DNA from: JAHJTW01 sp964545545
GTDB lineage: Bacteria; Krumholzibacteriota; Krumholzibacteriia; LZORAL124-64-63
Assembly: GCA_964545545.1 (NCBI GenBank)
Contig: CAZJGK010000040.1
Span: 1 to 26,712 of the forward strand
Reading direction: 5' to 3'
DNA length: 26,712 bases
The translations under genes and the position numbers were made by a program. The notes beneath the pieces are model-generated. The model worked only from the letters and a program-made list of their open reading frames with translations. It was not told where the DNA came from and did not search any database. How positions within the stretch are numbered: the stretch's first letter is position 1; every line of letters begins with the position of its first letter. Of this stretch, positions 23,848-26,712 are shown in pieces.

Positions 23848-24264
23848 ATGGCCAAGTCTTTCAAGGTGGTGGTCGTCACCCCCGATAAGACGGCATACGA
23901 GGGCGAGGCCGTTTCGGCCGTCATTCCCGGCCTGGCCGGTTACCTGGGTATCTGGGCCAACCACGCCCCGCTGGTGGCCGCGGTGGCGCCCGGTGTTGTC
24001 ACCCTGAAAAAAGACGAACAGGGCAACGAGTTGCGCATGGCGGTGGGCCTCGGGTTCGCCGAGGTTTCCGACAATGTGGTCAACCTCATGGTCGATACCT
24101 GCGAAACGGCCGGCGAGATCGATGTGGACCGGGCCAAGAAAGCGCTCGAGCGTGCAGGCCAGCGGCTGCAGACCATGCAAGAGGATCTGGATCGGGAACG
24201 TGCGAGGCTGGCGCAGGCGCGGGCGGAGGCGCGGTTGCGGGCGGCGGAGCGGAGCAAATCCTGA
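23848..24264 (+). CDS. atpC: F1Fo ATP synthase subunit epsilon
   Basis: A 138-residue subunit with an N-terminal beta-sandwich (residues 1 to about 85, containing VVTPDKTAYEGEAVSAVIPG and YLGIWANHAPLV) and a full C-terminal helical hairpin (about 90-138, rich in Arg, Ala and Glu) that in other bacteria can inhibit ATP hydrolysis. It starts three bases after the atpD stop with GGAAGG upstream and ends the operon. Confidence 0.95.
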   Translation: MAKSFKVVVVTPDKTAYEGEAVSAVIPGLAGYLGIWANHAPLVAAVAPGVVTLKKDEQGNELRMAVGLGFAEVSDNVVNLMVDTCETAGEIDVDRAKKALERAGQRLQTMQEDLDRERARLAQARAEARLRAAERSKS

Positions 24265-24544
24265 TCGACCCAACGAAGCCCCATGTGGTTTATGGATCGC
24301 CGCTTCACCAAAGGTTGCCGAAGCTTTGGCCAATTTCAGGCTAAAAACCGCGGTTGCCGAGAAATAATCAAAGATATTTTGCTTAATAAGACGATTTCCA
24401 AGGGGAGTCCACGGTGCCCCCGCCTTCCTGTTGAAAAGATTTACAATAGCCCGTTGAAGTAAATCGCACTACAGGATTTCCCTCCGATCGGCTAAGCTGG
24501 CCGGGTTCTCCGTCCCCGCGCCTTTTTCGTCGAAGGGAGCCCCC
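24265..24544 (+). other. Intergenic region between the atp and hydroxylase operons
   Basis: About 280 bases without a gene. CCAAAG (24308-24313) and CTTTGG (24324-24329) form a weak hairpin that may end the atp transcript, but no T run follows. GGTTGCCGA occurs twice (24313-24321 and 24352-24360), the second beside the palindrome AACCGCGGTT. The second half is AT-rich, with TACAAT at 24442-24447 but no clear -35. The promoter of the next operon is presumably here. Confidence 0.4.
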
Positions 24545-25009
24545 ATGGCCCGGCTCACCCTCCATGTAAACGGAAAGTCCTCCACCCTGGATGTAGCCCC
24601 GGACACACCCTTGCTCTGGGTTCTCCGCGATCTGCTCGATCTGAAGGGCACGAAATACTCGTGCGGCATTGGCGAGTGCGGCTCCTGCACGGTGCTGATC
24701 GACGGCGAGGCCACGCGCTCCTGCCAGATCACCGTCGGCGAGGCCACCGGCGAGATCACTACGATCGAGGGGCTAGGCAAGAACGGCCTGCATCCGGTGC
24801 AGCAGGCCTGGATCGACGAGCAGGTGCCGCAGTGCGGTTACTGCCAGTCCGGCCAGATCCTGACGGCGGTGGAGTTGTTGGAGAACACGCCGCGACCCAC
24901 GGCCAAGCAGATCGAGGACGCGATGTCCGGTGTGCTGTGTCGCTGTGGCTCGTATCAGCGCATCCGCAAGGCGATCGCTCGCGCGGCGGAAGGAGGCGAC
25001 CATGAGTAG
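24545..25009 (+). CDS. 2Fe-2S small subunit of a molybdenum hydroxylase (IorA-like)
   Basis: A 154-residue iron-sulfur subunit of the xanthine-dehydrogenase superfamily. The N-terminal plant-ferredoxin cluster uses C40, C45, C48 and C60 (CGIGECGSCTVLIDG); the C-terminal helical cluster uses C97, C100, C132 and C134 (CGYCQSGQ and LCRCGSYQRIRKAI). It passes electrons from the Mo site in the large subunit. The best match from memory is isoquinoline 1-oxidoreductase alpha, but substrate cannot be inferred and relatives act on aldehydes and N-heterocycles. The ATG at 24545 follows AAGGGAG. It overlaps the large subunit gene by eight bases. Confidence 0.92.
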   Translation: MARLTLHVNGKSSTLDVAPDTPLLWVLRDLLDLKGTKYSCGIGECGSCTVLIDGEATRSCQITVGEATGEITTIEGLGKNGLHPVQQAWIDEQVPQCGYCQSGQILTAVELLENTPRPTAKQIEDAMSGVLCRCGSYQRIRKAIARAAEGGDHE

Positions 25010-26712
25010 CCCCTTGGTCAACGTCAGCCGCCGCGGGTTCCTGAAGCTGTTCGCCGCCGCCTCGGGCGCGCTCGTGCTCGGCTTCCGTTTCGACGAAGCA
25101 GCCGCCGAGGCGGGCCCAGAGGTATTCAACCCGAACGCCTGGCTGGAGATCACTCCCGCCGACGAGGTGATCATCCACGTGCCGTGGTCCGAACTGGGCC
25201 AGGGCCCGCTCACGGCGGTCCCGATGCTGTTGGCCGAAGAGCTGGAGGCCGACTGGGAAGCAATCGATATCCGCCGAGCCTGGAATGACCCGCGCTTCGG
25301 CCGGATGGGCACCGGCGGCAGCCGCAGCGTGCGCACGAGCTGGGATCCCGTGCGCCGGGCTGGCGCCGCCGCGCGAACCATGCTGGTCCGGGCCGCGGCC
25401 GAACGCTGGCGTGTCGACGTCGGGAAATGCCGGGCTGAGAAAGGCGCCGTGGTGCACGGCGGTACGGGCGAGACGCTCCGCTACGGTGATCTCGCCGCCG
25501 CGGCGGCGAAGCTGGAAGTGCCCGATAACGTGCCGCTGAAGCCGCGTTCCGAACAGACGCTGATCGGTCGTTCGGTGCCCCGCGTGGACATCCCGGACAA
25601 GGTGATCGGCAAGACGGAGTTCGGGCTGGACCAACGGCTGCCGGGCATGAAGTTCGCGGTGATCGCCCGCCCGCCCGCCTTCGGCGCGAAGGTGCGCTCG
25701 TTTCGTGACGCGGCGGCGCGCCGGGTGGCTGGCGTCCGGGACGTGTTCGAGAACGAGGACGGCGTCGTCGTCCTTGCGGACCACACCTGGGCCGCGCTGC
25801 AGGGCCGCGAGGCGCTGGAGATCGAGTGGGACGAGGGCGATTCAGCCGACCTGGATTCGGCGACGATCGCGGGCCGTCTGGCGGCGGCTGATCCCGACCG
25901 GGCCGCAGTGATGCGCGACGACGGGAACGCGGGCAAAGCGCTGAAGAACGCCCCCGTCCAGGTGGAGGCGGTGTACGAACTGCCCTACCTCTCCCACTCG
26001 CCGATGGAACCGATGAACTGCACGGTGCGCCTGTCCGCGGGCCGCTGCGAGGTGTGGGTGCCGACCCAGTCGGTCACCTGGGCCCAGCAGGTGGCCGCCG
26101 CCGCGGCGGAAATCTCCCCGGACAAGGTGCACATCGACCCCACGTTCTGCGGCGGCGGTTTCGGTCGGCGGCTGATGGTCGAATATGTAGGTCAAACGGT
26201 GCGCATCGCGCGGCGCGCCGGCGTGCCGGTGCAGCTGGTGTACACCCGCGAGGAGGACACGAAGCACGGCTTTTACCGTCCGGCGAGCCGCCACACCCTG
26301 CAGGCCGCCCTCGATGCGGGCGGCGAACCGCTGGCCTGGATCCATCACCTTGCCGCCCCGTCGATCAGCGGCCAACTGAACCCCGGTAGCGTGCCCGACG
26401 GCAGGGACGAGAGCGCCGTCGATGGTGCGGTCACCTTCCCGTACGACTGCCAGAACGTGCGCGTACTCTACAGCATGGTGAACACGCCGGTACCCACGTG
26501 CTGGCTGCGCTCGGTCTACAACACGCAGAACGCGCTGGCGGCCGAGGCTTTCCTCGACGAAGTGATCCACGCCGCCGGGCAGGATCCGGTCGCCTGGCGG
26601 ATGAAACACCTCCCGCAGGATTCACGGCTACGCGGCACGCTCGAACGGGCGGCCGCGGCGTGGGGCTGGCCCCGCAAGCTGCCCGCCGGACACGGCCAGG
26701 GCGTGGCCACCC
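25002..26712 (+). CDS. Molybdopterin-binding large subunit (IorB-like), 3' end beyond window
   Basis: The first 570 residues of a large catalytic subunit; the frame is open at the window end. A Tat signal (SRRGFLKLFAAASGALVLGF, twin Arg at 10-11) indicates export of the folded cofactor-loaded enzyme to the periplasm, as in the IorB and aldehyde dehydrogenase group. Molybdopterin-site blocks are visible: YLSHSPMEPMNCTV (about 328-341), FCGGGFGRR (about 382-390), and TREEDTKHGFYRPASRH. The ATG at 25002 follows AAGGAGG and lies inside the small-subunit gene, so the two are coupled. No separate FAD subunit appears before it, which fits IorAB-type enzymes that use a cytochrome acceptor. The substrate is unknown. 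Confidence 0.93.
   Translation, partial: MSSPLVNVSRRGFLKLFAAASGALVLGFRFDEAAAEAGPEVFNPNAWLEITPADEVIIHVPWSELGQGPLTAVPMLLAEELEADWEAIDIRRAWNDPRFGRMGTGGSRSVRTSWDPVRRAGAAARTMLVRAAAERWRVDVGKCRAEKGAVVHGGTGETLRYGDLAAAAAKLEVPDNVPLKPRSEQTLIGRSVPRVDIPDKVIGKTEFGLDQRLPGMKFAVIARPPAFGAKVRSFRDAAARRVAGVRDVFENEDGVVVLADHTWAALQGREALEIEWDEGDSADLDSATIAGRLAAADPDRAAVMRDDGNAGKALKNAPVQVEAVYELPYLSHSPMEPMNCTVRLSAGRCEVWVPTQSVTWAQQVAAAAAEISPDKVHIDPTFCGGGFGRRLMVEYVGQTVRIARRAGVPVQLVYTREEDTKHGFYRPASRHTLQAALDAGGEPLAWIHHLAAPSISGQLNPGSVPDGRDESAVDGAVTFPYDCQNVRVLYSMVNTPVPTCWLRSVYNTQNALAAEAFLDEVIHAAGQDPVAWRMKHLPQDSRLRGTLERAAAAWGWPRKLPAGHGQGVAT

Overview
The window is GC-rich DNA from a Gram-negative bacterium: it has a TolC-type outer-membrane channel, an RND/ABC-style tripartite pump, cytochrome bd and a standard F1Fo operon. 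Two N runs (10 N at 5075-5084 and 100 N at 17696-17795) show a scaffolded draft, probably a metagenome bin. I cannot fix the phylum. The signal-peptide-bearing AtpB suggests an FCB-group or Deltaproteobacteria-like lineage rather than Gammaproteobacteria, but this is inference.

Region A (1-6161) looks like a defence or genome-conflict island. On the minus strand an XRE regulator precedes a conserved unnamed protein cut by the window edge. Divergent from them, with overlapping promoters and a shared inverted repeat, is a 532-residue protein with an N-terminal HIRAN-like domain and a C-terminal ARPP-1-like domain. Convergent with it, stop codon against stop codon, is a two-gene operon of modification-dependent HNH nucleases: an EVE-HNH protein, then a sulfur-binding-domain HNH protein of the phosphorothioate-DNA restriction family. 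Next come a 60-residue orphan protein, a terminator, the first 11 codons of a WYL regulator broken by the 10-N gap, and an intact WYL regulator whose first codons closely resemble the broken copy. A 9-base motif, ATCATTCCG, recurs ahead of all three of these starts.

Region B (6189-10034, minus strand) is a respiratory and stress module: TetR, RIC-type di-iron repair protein, CydA, CydB. The TetR gene starts just inside a perfect 13-bp inverted repeat that overlaps a consensus -35.

Region C (10078-16952, minus strand) is one tightly packed operon: CecR-like TetR, TolC-like channel, HlyD-type lipoprotein adaptor, two ABC ATPases and two ABC-2 permeases. It resembles the E. coli cecR-ybhGFSR layout, with the double-ATPase YbhF split into two overlapping genes and a channel gene added.

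Region D (16953-24264, plus strand) is a complete ATP synthase operon, atpI-B-E-F-H-A-G-D-C, with atpB damaged by the 100-N gap. Region E (24265-26712, plus strand) starts a molybdenum hydroxylase of the isoquinoline 1-oxidoreductase type: a small 2Fe-2S subunit and a Tat-exported large subunit running off the window end.

Regions B-E look like core energy and envelope genes. Region A carries the unusual biology: a possible multi-layer system against modified or damaged DNA with transcriptional control at its centre.
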